The notes under the pieces are model-generated. The model was given only the letters and a program-made list of their open reading frames with translations, made no database searches and was not told where the DNA came from. DNA of 64,000 nucleotides from Ctenosaura bakeri (lineage: Eukaryota; Chordata; Lepidosauria; Squamata; Iguanidae). Positions 1 to 10,684 of this stretch are shown in pieces. Location: NCBI GenBank assembly GCA_948474755.1, contig CAOLHI010000247.1, positions 186,001 through 250,000 of the forward strand. The letters are read 5' to 3'. Both the position numbers and the translations under genes were made by a program. The stretch's first letter is position 1. Every line of letters begins with the position of its first letter.

Positions 1-1964
1 CTGCAGCCCGGCTGGTGCAGGGTGGTCTGCAATGTAGTCTCCCTCTCCCTTGGTCTTCTTTCTCAGCAAAAGAAGCTGTGCCTCATGCTCCCTGCCACAC
101 ATAGCTCACCCAGCTGCAGCTGGGTCCACATCAAAGAAGCACTGGACTTCATTCTGCACGCAGGACATATCCTGAAAAGCTTTGCTCCTGAGCACCTGAA
201 GAATCCCCCATGTGGGTTTAAGGGCTCAGCCAGAAATCTCCCCTGAGATTTCCAGGTCCTCAGCACAATGCTGCATTGCCAGCTGTCCAGTCTCTGGCTT
301 GGTCTGAGTGGATGCTTGGTTCCCTGATAGCCACAGGAGGGTATTCAATTCTCTTCTTAGGGATCCTCCTTTTTCCTCTTCTTGTTGCTAAGCCCAACCA
401 AAGGTTTTTTCTTCCCCAAGAGAGACTCCCTGGCATCCCATCCTCAGCAGCAGACAGCCGCCTTCCTTACCCACTCACAGTCAGGATTCAAGAACTAAGG
501 GAGGGGAGGCAAGTGAAATACCATCTTTTAGTCTTAGTCCCCAAGACAGAGATTTTTGCATGCGCCTGACCTGTTATCCTTCTTGATGCCCAACACCATC
601 ACCATCCCTTCAGGCTTGGTTTCAGAGACTCCTTTCCCTGGATTTCCCCCCTGTCGTCTGACTCCTAGCCTCCCTTCTCCTTATGCATTAGAAAAATAGT
701 ACAACCCTGACAAAGCTTGCAGCCTTCAACTGCTATACTTAACCCCTGGTTTACCAAATCAAAATCATACAAGGTTATCATATGCTCCTTTCTCTCCTCA
801 CCCCCACCCTCCTTCCCTCCTCCCTCCTCCTCCTTTGAATTGCTAAGAGAATCCATCCCCCTTGGGAACTGAGGGTTTTTAAGGCAATATTTCTGAATGC
901 AAAATGGGAAGTGTAGTTTACAACCATCCTTATGTGCACAAAATGGAACAAAACAAAACAAACCTTGATTTTTAGACATTTCTTTCCTTGACTTAACGTA
1001 ACAAAATTTCAAGATGTTTCATTAGCCAGAAGGAGGGGGTGGTTAGAATCTTCTGGCCAGTTAGTTCTTATTTTCTCTGCGACATACATTTCCACATCTT
1101 AATAATTATGGAAATTTTATCACACAATGTTCACGGTGCCATCTCAGTTTAACATCTACCAAACACTTCCCTCCCCCTTCTGCCTATGCTATATTTCAAC
1201 ATTTCATGCATCTTTGCTTCACAGTGCATGAAAAGAAAGAAAGAAAAAACATTTAGAGTCTCATGCAAGGAGATTTGGATCATAAAGATTTATTGGGATC
1301 CTTATAGCGGGTGATGAACCACACCAGGTAAATGCATGCAAAGGGGAACCTGGCTGAAACCAAAACTAGAGCAGGCATGATGCATTCCACACACTGCAGA
1401 GTGCTTAGCAAAATTTCCAAAGGCATAGGTGCATGCACTGAGGAAAAGGCCGTGTTTGATTTACCCTTTTCAATCGAAATACGAAGCATCCATTTTCACA
1501 GTTTGTGGTAAACCTCTATTTAACCAAGGGTGGGGGCAGAGGAGGTGAGAAGCAGCCTACAATTGGTTCTGCAGCTAGGCATGCAGCGAATACATAACAA
1601 GCTTTCAGTGCTGTGGTGCCCCTCCTTACCTGCGGATACAGGAAGCTAAACTTAAAGGGGACACAGCTTAGAGACAAAAAGGAAATGGATAGTGAACTTC
1701 ACAATTCCTCAGAACAAACTAATTAACCAGAAAAGCTTGGGTGTTGTTTTTTAAATTTTTCCTGGAAGGAGTCACCTAGAGATCACTGATCAAGAAATAC
1801 AGTGATCTACCAAGATCGGGTGCTGCTGCTGTAACATCTGCATCTTACGTCCTATACTATGCTGTTGGAAGTAATCAGTTGTCTTGGTAAAAGCATGGAA
1901 ATGATAGCATTTCTGTAGAGAAAATGTCTCAGACTGAAGTTTCATCAGGGGAGGTCTGTATCTG
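1..1964. other. Unannotated lizard DNA, no gene seen
   Basis: I see no exon, RNA gene or recognisable transposon here. The open frame at 276-569 has a hydrophobic stretch but no recognisable domain, no splice context and no supporting codon pattern, so I treat it as chance. A pyrimidine tract at about 785-836 is listed separately. Confidence 0.5.
785..836 (-). repeat. Polypyrimidine tract with G-quadruplex motif on the minus strand
   Basis: The plus strand is almost pure C/T. Within 801-824 it holds C runs of 5, 3, 3 and 3 bases separated by loops of 1, 5 and 4. The minus strand therefore meets the usual four-run G-quadruplex pattern. No gene is adjacent, so no regulatory role can be claimed. 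Confidence 0.6.
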
Positions 1965-2055
1965 GGGTTGCCACGTCAGCAGCATCCCATTCCTGGAGAT
2001 CTCAGTCTCAAAACCTGAAAGCAGAGTGTAGGTCCTTATTGATGACACAGGGCAA
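1965..2055 (+). repeat. Copy 1 of a short interspersed repeat ('GTTGCCAGGTCA' family)
   Basis: The copy begins with GGTTGCCACGTCAGCAGCAT, continues through a segment on the pattern 'CTCAAAACCTGA', and reaches GATGACACAG. The same order of motifs recurs at 4025-4140, 9786-9905 and, reversed, at 61745-61845. The copies are old and diverged. I do not recognise the family by name, and the boundaries are approximate. Confidence 0.35.
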
Positions 2056-2563
2056 GGCTAGCAAGGGTTAAGAGTGGGTCCAGGACTGCTTCTAGGCCAG
2101 CTAATTGTAAAAATGAGCACAAGGAGAATGTAGGTAAAACCTGGCTAACCAAGTAATATGGCAAACTAGAGCCATGAGACTGGTACTCCACATCCTGCTT
2201 GGTTCCATTTGGCACAACAGGCCTGAGCTCATGCGCCCACCAGCTCTCATTCTAGTGCTCTTCCCTCACTCCTGGCTTTTTGGCATGCCCATGTTGCCCA
2301 AGGGCAATACGCATACAAAGAGCTTTAAGCTAAGAGCCCTGTTGCCAGTTAAGAATGGATGGAGATGGGCTGTGGGACACTCTGATGGGTGCATTGAATT
2401 CCCAAAATGTCTCCAAAATGAATTTTAAAAAAAGGGGGAGGGGGCAGATAGAAGTCCATTTCTGGTCTGAAAAACTAGTTTAAAAAAAAACAGGGGAGGC
2501 ACTTCTGAAGGCATCTAGAACAAACACTTCCCCTCTTTTTTGCCACAATAACTGTAGTCTGAG

Positions 2564-2626
2564 ATAAACAGCCTTGAGGGGGCACATGTGGCACATAAAC
2601 AGCCTTGAGGGGACACATGCGGGCAC
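2564..2626. repeat. Tandem duplication, two ~31-bp units
   Basis: Two adjacent copies of a unit beginning ATAAACAGCCTTGAGGGG start at 2564 and 2595. They differ at only a few positions. This is a simple local tandem duplication with no coding role. Confidence 0.85.
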
Positions 2627-2889
2627 AAATCCATATCTTTACCACCCCACCCTACATAGTAAACTTTAAAATTTGTCTGATCCTAGAGAACTCTGTTATT
2701 CACTTTCTGATCTAAGGTTCTTCATGTAATTGCCTTGTCTTCTTTGCAAAAGTTTTACAGGGGGCTCAGATACCAACAAGCATTTCCAAATGGAGGGTTC
2801 TTCATGCTAACAGTTGGAAGATATTGTGTAAATATTCTAGTTTTTTTTTTCTCTTCCTGCTGGATAGATTTTTCATTCCATTTCTCAGG

Positions 2890-2975
2890 TCCTTCCCTAA
2901 ACTGCAAACTGCAGGATTCCATAGGATGTTGAAAGTGGAATAATAACACTATCGCAGTCTAGTGTGGAAATGGCC
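2890..2975 (+). mobile_element. Palindromic Harbinger-like MITE, right half only
   Basis: The segment matches the right arm of the palindromic family seen whole at 49810-50011: an ACTGCAAACT...AGGATTCCATAGGATG block, then GAAAGTGGAATAATA, ending GTGTGGAAATGGCC. It is followed by TAA, which fits a TWA target site. The left arm is not recognisable upstream, so the copy is truncated or badly decayed. Confidence 0.75.
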
Positions 2976-4024
2976 TAAGAAAAAAGGTTGAAGAAATGGT
3001 GTGGGACTAGTTAGGGTTATAAGTGGTTGAGGACTACATCAACAAGTAAGGAAGAGCAATGGCATGACAAAAAGCCTCATCTGAGACTGTGTGATGTCTC
3101 TCACACAAAACCCTTTTGTTTTCCCACTGCTTATTCTGTCTTTTTGTTTGTTTGTTCTCATTTAAGCAAAATTATGGAGGAAAAGATGGAACAGTTGAGA
3201 CCTATCCTTTTATTAGCATTGCTATGAGCTCTCTATTAGGAATCACTAAATATCTGGCTTTTCTTGGACATCTAAGCTATAGGTGAGAATTTTAAAAGAA
3301 ACAGATTTGATTTTTCATCAATTTATTCATCACTTTGGTAACAAAGAGAGTGTGTGTGTGTATATTCTATGCTATTATATTATTGCATTATTTTTATTTC
3401 TATTGTGAATATTTCAATATTCAGACTATGTTTCATCAGTAGATGATTTTCTCTTATCTAAAGTTCTGCATAGATCTCAAATTGCTTCTTCAAACTTGTG
3501 ATGGGATCATGTGCTGTGGATCCCTGACAGAGCTTTAAAAGGATATTTTTAACATTCTGAACACTCAGTCCTGAGCTCACAGAGTCCAGAGCTTGGGAAA
3601 GTTCTGTCTTTATCTTTGGACTACAACTCTCTGAATTTCCTAGTCAGCATGATCTGGTGGATTCTGGTAACCTAAACGAATCAAAGGAATTTTTCCAAGC
3701 TGTGATATCCAGTTGCTTCTTAAGGCTTTCGGTAGAAACAACTGTGGTGCCTCTGTCAGGACAGTATTCAGAACCCTAGATTACAAGTCCCCAATAGGAC
3801 TGGGACCAGAATTAGCATGGCATGTGGGAGAGAGGCATGATCTGGCCCAGTACTACTGTGTAGCATTGTGGTCCCACTACAGCTGACATCTGCCTCCCCC
3901 CATGCTTATTGTATTGGTGTACCTATGACTGTTGGGCAAATGGGTGTCAATGCTGAAAATTCTCACAATGACCCAACATAGCAGTGTTCTAGAGAATGGG
4001 AGAAATTATAATGGTTGTTCAGTT

Positions 4025-4140
4025 AAGATTGCCAGGTCAAGACTATCCTAGGCTCTGAGGTTTCAGGCCAAAACCTAAGATCTAAGGAAGACCCCGTATG
4101 ATGTCACAGAGGGCCAGCCCTGGTGATATAACAAAGGGAT
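4025..4140 (+). repeat. Copy 2 of the 'GTTGCCAGGTCA' interspersed repeat
   Basis: It contains GATTGCCAGGTCAAGACTAT, then CTGAGGTTTCAGGCCAAAACC, and then GATGTCACAGAGGGCCAGCC. It is most similar to the reversed copy near 61.8 kb. No termini or target duplications are clear. Confidence 0.4.
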
Positions 4141-4248
4141 TTCTTGGTATGTCATTAGGCAGTATGCATTAAATACCAACCACAGAGGCAAAGTGTATCC
4201 CATTCAAATATAAAACACCAGGTCTAACTAATGCAGAAGCTACACATA

Positions 4249-4778
4249 GGCCCTTTCCACACGAGGCAGTTAAAATGGACCAAGGCGTCCTGGCACGGAC
4301 GTTGTCCGCACCTTGGATCGGACTAGGTGCGGACTATTTAACTTAGTTCCGCTCCTCAGTTCGAACCAACCTGCCCCCAAGTGGTCCTCCCCTGCACTAA
4401 GTAAAGACCGGAAAAATAAGGTCTTTACATTTTCTGGAACGCACCATTGTGTTCCTACTTACCTGTGCAAATGCGCAGGCTCGCACCAATGTGAGCCTGC
4501 AATCAGCGGAGAGCAGGCTGTGGGCGTGGCCAGCCTCAGTGGTTGGTCCACTCCCACGAAGACACTGGAAGCTGCCATTTTGAGCTGGAAGCCACAGGAA
4601 GCCATCATTTTGAGCCGGAGCAGTGCGGATCTACAGATCTCGCACTGCTCCGGTTCGCTCTGCACCAATGGAGGAGCCCTGCGGAAGGGCTCAAGGGACA
4701 GTGTGCGTTACTTCGGACCCAAGAAGAGCTGGTAAGTAACGGCATGGGGCGATTCACTTGCCTTGTGCAGAAAGGGCC
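4249..4778 (+). mobile_element. Long Harbinger-like non-autonomous DNA transposon (family A, copy 1)
   Basis: Termini are inverted: the left end reads GGCCCTTTCCACACGAG and the right end reads CTTGTGCAGAAAGGGCC. Flanks are ATA on the left and TTA on the right, compatible with a decayed 3-bp TWA duplication of the PIF/Harbinger type. The body is GC-rich and about 530 bp long, with no transposase. Open frames at 4313-4735 and 4543-4920 run through it but look like no known protein. Two 5' splice donor motifs point outward: CTG|GTAAGT at 4732 on the plus strand and CAG|GTAAGT on the minus strand at 4465-4457. Between them lie a GGGCGTGG box (4522-4529), CCAAT motifs and YY1-like GCCATTTT. A second copy is at 34371-34835. 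Confidence 0.85.
4615..4653. repeat. Internal perfect hairpin in family A MITE
   Basis: CCGGAGCAGTGCG at 4615-4627 is exactly reversed and complemented at 4641-4653. The loop between them is itself near-palindromic (GATCT, then AGATCT). The equivalent hairpin in the second family A copy is at 34672-34709 with a few mismatches. Confidence 0.9.
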
Positions 4779-5668
4779 TTATATACACTTTTCAAAGCAG
4801 CATTCTTGCCCTGAGGTGCCTCTCCCTCCCCTGAAGATCAGAGAACACTCAGGGCAAGGGCCGGAGAGCTGGCTCAATGGAGCAACATTGCTGCCAACTT
4901 TTGCCACTACTGCTTGGTGAAGCTTGAAAATTTACTTCTTAGTGCACAATGTCTCCTGTTCTTCACCCTCATTTAGTCAAGAAGAATTTCAAAATCCAAG
5001 AAGTATCTACCAATAAGCAAAACTAATAGAGACCCATCTGAAGGATTAGTGGTCCAAAAGCTCCATGCCCCCTGAAACCTGAAGCTGTCCTTGTGGAGAT
5101 TCTTAGAAGTATGATGAAGCAGAACTGAGCAACAGTCCAAAATAAATAACACACAAAAAGTTCAGTCCAAAAGCAGAGTCAACTGTGGGTTCAAGGTCCA
5201 GGTTAGGAATAGGAATACAAGGGTAGCAACAAATAAAAACTGAATCAGGAAAAGCAACCAAATAGTCAAGACCTGCATCAGTATCTGGCATGCTTGGGCA
5301 ACAATCAAAAGACAAGTACCTTGGCAGAGTTCACAAATGACACTTGCCCTGGTAGGGAGCCCATAAAAACCTGATCCCACTGCTTTGAGTGGCTGGGAGC
5401 TAGCTACTATTGAAATTTAACATAAACTAATTTTAGGACATTGAGGGAAATTAAATTGACAGCTTCCAGCCACTCAGTATGTCTGGAATGCTGTTGCTCT
5501 GCCCCTTGTCACTGCCAGGTAAGCCTGACAGGGCCCATAAATAAGGGAGGAGGCTTCATCAGAGGGCTCACGATCTGTAAAACATGAAACAAACCCAGCA
5601 AAAGACAATGAGCAGGCTAACTAGCAAAGAAAGAGACATACATACACCTCTCCAGAAAGATTAATCCA

Positions 5669-5929
5669 GGGGTCTATTCAGTATGAACAATTATGGCAAT
5701 TTGATACTACATTAATTGCCATGGCTCTACTTCATGGAATCTTGAGATCTGTCATTTGGTGAGGTACTCGGAATTCTCTAGTTTCCTCCCTTAAGCTGTA
5801 GCACTAGAACTCTTTAGAAGTGCCTGCTAATTACCGCAATAAACTACAAATCCCAGGATTCCATAGGATGGAGTTATAGCAGTGAAAGTGAAATTAAACT
5901 CCTATTATTGTGTGGTGTGAATAAACCCC
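5669..5929 (+). mobile_element. Old palindromic MITE, GGGGTCTATTCA-ended family
   Basis: The left end GGGGTCTATTCAGTATGAAC is the inverse of the right end GTGTGGTGTGAATAAACCCC, with mismatches. The arms share the AACTACAAATCCCAGGATTCC module of the other palindromic MITEs in the window. Length is about 260 bp. No coding capacity is seen. It is more diverged than the GGCCATTTCC group. Confidence 0.75.
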
Positions 5930-7360
5930 AGAATCAAGCCAGAAATATGTCAGGCCAGTGAATATCTGTAGGTTGCTTGGCAATAGCACCATTTTATGGT
6001 TGGAAAGAGAAAAAAAAACTTCCCTTCCATCTCCTTGAATCATTCGTCCAACAGGGCACCACCATTGTGCAAGCTACAAGCTCCTAAACCCGACATGATT
6101 CCGACAGTTTTGTACATTCGTTTCTTTTGTTCCATGGATTTTGAGGTCATAAGAACTGGGTGCACTGTTTGTTATTAGCTTCTGTTTGTTTCCTCTTAAT
6201 CATGTGTTACAATCACAAGCAGAGTAATCCCATACTCACATTACACTGGGACAGAGTGTTGTAGTAATAAGTTCCAAGCAACATAGTAAACTGTAACTAA
6301 TTACTTTGGAGAGAATAATGAGGGCACAAGAACAGTACATTTCAGTGGTAATATAATGAGCAAAGTGGAGTTACTATATTGATGTAATGAGTATCAATTT
6401 CTAGTTATATCCAAAAGTTTTTAAGGAAATTTTAGAGGTATTTGAACAGAAATTTGAAAGTTTTATGCCATTCACAGGTGTGTTTTTCCTCAAAAATTGA
6501 AAAATCAAAGTGCAATACCAGAAAATAACAGAACATATTATTTTTTAGTATTGAGACAAGCAATGGTAATCACTTATTTTTCAAACATTTGATCAAGCAA
6601 TGGGAGTAAATAACTTTTTAAAAGTAACATCTTCATCTCTATGCTATGGTTGGAGGTACACTATTGCCATGACAGTATAGGCACCACATCCAAGGTCTGC
6701 TTTGGCCAAGAAGGTGAGAGAAAAAACAAAGAACCAGAAAATATAAAAATGGTATAAACAGGACAGATGCAAATTTCACCAGTAATCCCACAGCCCTGAA
6801 ATCAGGGAATTGGCTGGCCAGAAACAATATCTGCATGCCATCCACAGACATAAGGAGCCAATGAATTCACAATAACAGGGACAGATCCCTGCACCTATCA
6901 TCACACAACCAGCCAGACCTTGGAAAAGTTACTTTGGGAGGGACTTCAATCTGGCTGGCTAGGAGTTCCTCGGAGTTGTAGCTTTTAAAAAGTAAGTTTC
7001 CCAAGTTCCATCCAATAGACAATGACACGGGATAAGGATTTAAATAGCCACTTGTTTCTTTTGTGTGTGTACAAACAAATAATTTTAACAAACAAGTTTT
7101 CTCCCTAGCATGTGTGAATATGAGTGGCTCTGTGCAGTTGCTGATCCCTATTTGCTACTGTTTTGGAACTTCTTTTGGAAATATTCATTGTGCAAAATGT
7201 ACTTTTTTCTGCAAAGAAAACATTTTTTGGTGTTTTCTGCACAAAAGCAATAATTATTTGCCATTTGCAGACAAATTAACTATTTCCTGCACAAAAGATT
7301 GCTAGTTCTTGCAAAAAAAAAAAAAGTTTTCTTCCCATACACACACAAACATGGGTTCTA
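5930..7360. other. Unannotated AT-rich lizard DNA, no gene seen
   Basis: No exon, RNA gene or named repeat is recognisable. Short open frames occur but none shows a protein family signature. Confidence 0.45.
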
Positions 7361-7556
7361 TGCAGCTGTTGTTGTGTGCTTTCAAGTCATTTCTGAGATT
7401 TTTGTTGGCAAGATTTGTTCAGAGGAGGTTGCCTTTGGCTTCCTTGAAGGTTGAAAGAGTCTGACTTGCCCAAGGTCATCCATGACTGAGTGGGGATTCA
7501 AACCCTGGTCTCCAGAGTTGTAGTCCAGCACTCATACCACCAGACCATGCTGGCAG
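7361..7556 (-). mobile_element. tRNA-derived SINE, reversed
   Basis: Read on the minus strand it starts as a tRNA-like head with GGTTTGAATCCCC (B box, at about 7493-7505), then CACTCAGTCATGG, GACCTTGGGCAAGTCA, and ends in CACACAACAACAGC. It is the same family as the plus-strand copy at 41251-41491. Such SINEs are transcribed by RNA polymerase III and copied by a LINE. This copy is diverged and has no clear target duplication. Confidence 0.85.
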
Positions 7557-8000
7557 ATAGATGTAATATATTTCCATAAGTGAATTACCACCCCCATCCC
7601 AAAAAATGCAAAAATCTGAAGAATTTCATGGATAGCTTATCATACTACTTGTCCCTCAGCTTACTGTCCCATTCTGAGCCCAGTGGGAGTTGGATCCTAT
7701 TAGGGTAAGTAAAGGGATACCTTACTACCATTCCACGGAAAAAAACACACAATGCAAATGGCCACATGAAAGCCTTTCCTGAACAGCATCCAAGATGGGG
7801 TTGATCCTGAGCTAGGAAGAGACATGCATAGTGTTGCCAATTCCTCAACAGCTGTACACAGACCACAGAATAGTAAATGCAGCTCCACATTGGACATACA
7901 TTCACCTATTGCCTGTCTTTCATGGAACCTGAAAAAGTACAGAAGCCTAGCTGGAACAAGGAGGTTAACAACTCCATACAGGAATAGCCAGGAATATTGA

Positions 8001-8212
8001 GGGGCCTTTTCTCACTATATCACTATGATTCCACTAAATTCCACGGAAATAAGTTAGAGAATCCTGGAGGTCTGCCATTTATGGAGAGGCATTTAGAATT
8101 CTCTGCCACAGAGTTCTAGTGTCTCACAAAACTATAAAGCCTGGGATTCTATGGGGTGTTGCCATGGCAGCTGGAATCATAGTGGTATAACTAGCTAGGT
8201 TGAAAAGACCCC
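8001..8212 (+). mobile_element. Diverged palindromic MITE
   Basis: The left end GGGGCCTTTTCTCACTATAT and the right end GGTTGAAAAGACCCC are inverted. Internally it carries 'GATTCCACTAAATTCC', a GAGAGGCATTTAGAATTCTC centre, and 'CCTGGGATTCTATGGGG', the same order as in the other palindromic MITEs. It is non-autonomous and old. Confidence 0.7.
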
Positions 8213-9785
8213 TGGTCAGTGCTGCTGATTATAGGGTGACCCTCCTTTGTGACCATAGAAATGGCATAGGATCTGTATTTGTGGGAGAACAGCTAATGAA
8301 GTGTGAGGGATGACACAAGGAGAAAAAATAAAGAATAAGTGCCAACAGGATGAGCACATTCTCTGCTGAGTCTGGAGGCACGATAGGTGCTTGTGAGAAG
8401 GTGAGAAAGAAAAGCAGGAAGCCAGTGGTGGAAAATGGCTCTCATGTCAATTGGATGTTAAGCCAACTGTTGTAGTCCAAAGTTTAATAGAGTTGTCTGA
8501 GTTGTTGAACCTTACCACCAAATGAAGTTAAGCATCCTGGACAGCTAAAGTTCAAGTGAAAACCCAGAGAGGATTAAGTGCTGCATTGGCATGGAAGCTA
8601 CCTATGGTCATGCTTCAGAGAGTACAATGGTACAAGGGAATGCAGAAGGTCCTAGGTTCAGTCCACACCATCACCAGTTAACCAGTCAGGTAGCAAGAAT
8701 GGGAAATGCCAGAGATGCTGGAAAGCCATTCAGATTTTGGGAATGCTATGTGTTTAGACTATGGCTTGCAGAATAACCCAGCCAGCATGACATTTGCCAT
8801 ATTGGCTAGGGGATTCAGAGAACTGTAGTCCAAACAAGAACATGTCCAGCATTTCAACATCGAGACAACAGTGGGTTGGAGGAACCAACACATAAAGAAA
8901 CTCCATAGGCATCCATTTGTTGTTATTCATTTATTTCCAAAGTCTTGACATTATGCCTGAAGCTTTGCCAAAAATGCTTCTAAACTGACCCAGCTGGACA
9001 AAGAGCCCATACAGTGCTTGGCACAATTTTAGGGGAAACAAGCTGACAAAAAGAGTGATCAGAAAACAAAATATGGCATTATGGAGCAAGGCCCATATAA
9101 ATAAGAGTAAGGTACCAGACTGAATTACTATGGGTCTTGAAATAGTTCTCTAAAACTTCAGGAGTTGTTCCAATGAAGTCCAAAGCTCAAGTGAGTTCCT
9201 GTTTATCTGTTAAGTATTGGATATATGACTCTGTTTTTCAGTCAGCAAAGCTCTGGGATTGTGAATTTGTTATAGAAACAAACACAACATGAAATGAATG
9301 AACCCTATGCATTTCACTTTTTTATTCTGAATTAATTTTTCATTTGAAAGGGATTTGTCTGAATTGGGGCCCTAGACAAAGCTTGTACACATCCTAGAAT
9401 TAAAGGGAGATGGATGAAAGAAAAAGAGAGAGAGAAACCAGGTTGCAAAGATTCCATGCCAGTAGCACAGAAAACACTGAAGAAAGTTGCAGAAGAATGG
9501 CTGTGTCTCTCACTGAAATTGCCATTGACTTCAAGCAAAAACATATTGATGTTGCAGAAATTTAGAGAAAAAAGTTTTGCATTCATAAGATAATAGATGA
9601 AGAAACCTTTTTATTAAGGTAGGCTTTGAGCTGCAAGGAGCTTTTGATCTGTTTAATTTTTTTGATCTGTTTAATTTCTCTAATACAATAATGTATTGTG
9701 GTTTTAGGTGTATCTGTTTTTCGGTCATGTTGCAAACAGCGTTGGGTCCCAGCAACTGCCTTGGAACTGCCTTGGGAGGAAAGCA
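8213..9785. other. Unannotated lizard DNA, no gene seen
   Basis: I see no gene. The only structure is a small tandem duplication at 9642-9677, in which TTTTGATCTGTTTAATTT occurs twice. Confidence 0.45.
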
Positions 9786-9905
9786 TTGGATTGTCAGCTC
9801 AGGGGCATCCCAGGCCCTGAAACTTAGGAATGGCTTTTGCTGATGTCATAGGAGTGAGCCCTGGTGATGTTATGAGGTGGGCCTTGGTGATGTCATTTTA
9901 TTATG
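9786..9905 (+). repeat. Copy 3 of the 'GTTGCCAGGTCA' interspersed repeat
   Basis: GGATTGTCAGCTCAGGGGCA is followed by CCCTGAAACTTAGG, then GATGTCATAGGAGTGAGCCC. It also has a duplicated 'GGTGATGT' segment: GATGTCATAGGAG..., GATGTTATGAGG..., GATGTCATTT. Family unnamed; boundaries approximate. Confidence 0.4.
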
Positions 9906-9912
9906 TGGTTGC

Positions 9913-10005
9913 CCTAAAGTCATCCACTTCACTGTATGGTTCAGAGTAGAGTCGAACATGGATATCCCAAGTCCCAATACAACATTCTAGTCACTATACT
10001 GTGGC
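9913..10005 (-). mobile_element. tRNA-derived SINE head fragment, reversed
   Basis: On the minus strand this reads AGCCACAGTATAGTGACTAG as a decayed tRNA-like A-box region, then a GGTTCGA-like B box, then a CACTGGGTGACTTT-like stretch. It is a truncated, old copy of the tRNA SINE head shared by the Sauria-type elements. Confidence 0.6.
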
Positions 10006-10070
10006 TTGAAAACATTTAAAAATGTTTCTCCTCTACCTTGATATAAAATTTACACGCATCAGTCAAGACT

Positions 10071-10466
10071 ATGCAAAGGGGAAGACATCCACACATCCTA
10101 CACACTGTTTTTGATTTACTGGACCGAAGCTTGTCTCAGACTCTAATCTGTTTTCTTTATAAAGATTGTTTTAAACTTATGTTGGGAGTTCCATGTACAA
10201 TTATAGAATTGAATGAGTATTATAAAACAACTATATCACGGCTACAGAGCAAAACAGATTATGCTTCTGTGATTAAATCTGCATTCTTCTCTCTCACAGA
10301 TCCCAATAGTGCACCTTCTCCCAGAGGTATTCTGAAAACTGGCTTGGATGAAGGCAGAAACTGTATACTTCCCATGGAAACCAGCAGAAACATAGATCTC
10401 TGTTTTCACAAGGCTAGAAAACACTCATTAGCTCCCTGCCTGTCCTCTCTTGTTTGCTTTATTTAG
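10071..10466 (+). other. 131-codon open frame, judged chance
   Basis: The frame is the longest in the first 13 kb but shows no recognisable domain, signal peptide, repeat or splice context, and its composition is ordinary for AT-rich non-coding DNA. It stops just before a reversed SINE. I list it only so that it is not mistaken for an overlooked gene. A homology search that found conserved hits in other vertebrates would overturn this. Confidence 0.25.
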
Positions 10467-10477
10467 TAGTTAAAAGC

Positions 10478-10684
10478 ATATCTTGCCTTTTCTCTAATAT
10501 GCACAAGGCAGCATACATGATATACATGCCCCCTCTCAATTTTATCTTCACAGCAACCCTTTGAGGTAGATCAGACTGATAGGAAATATTGTCCCAAGGC
10601 CATCCAACAAGTTTCATAGTTCAATGAGCACTGGAATATCCCAAGACTCAGTGAAACATCCTACCCACTATTCCATCTTGGCTC
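10478..10684 (-). mobile_element. Sauria-type SINE, reversed
   Basis: Read on the minus strand it has the tRNA-like head, then TTGGATGGCCTTGGGACAAT, then the diagnostic ACCTCAAAGGGTTGCTGTGA and AAATTGAGAGGGG, and finally the CATGTAT...GCCTTGTGCAT tail. This order matches the squamate Sauria SINE, whose 3' tail derives from Bov-B LINEs. The copy is diverged. Confidence 0.8.

Noticed and set aside
2564..2626. A CRISPR-like array
   Set aside because: There are only two adjacent units without spacers, in a vertebrate genome. It is a simple tandem duplication.
4313..4735. A 140-codon open frame as a host gene
   Set aside because: It lies wholly within the family A transposon, and the second copy does not keep the same frame open to the same extent.
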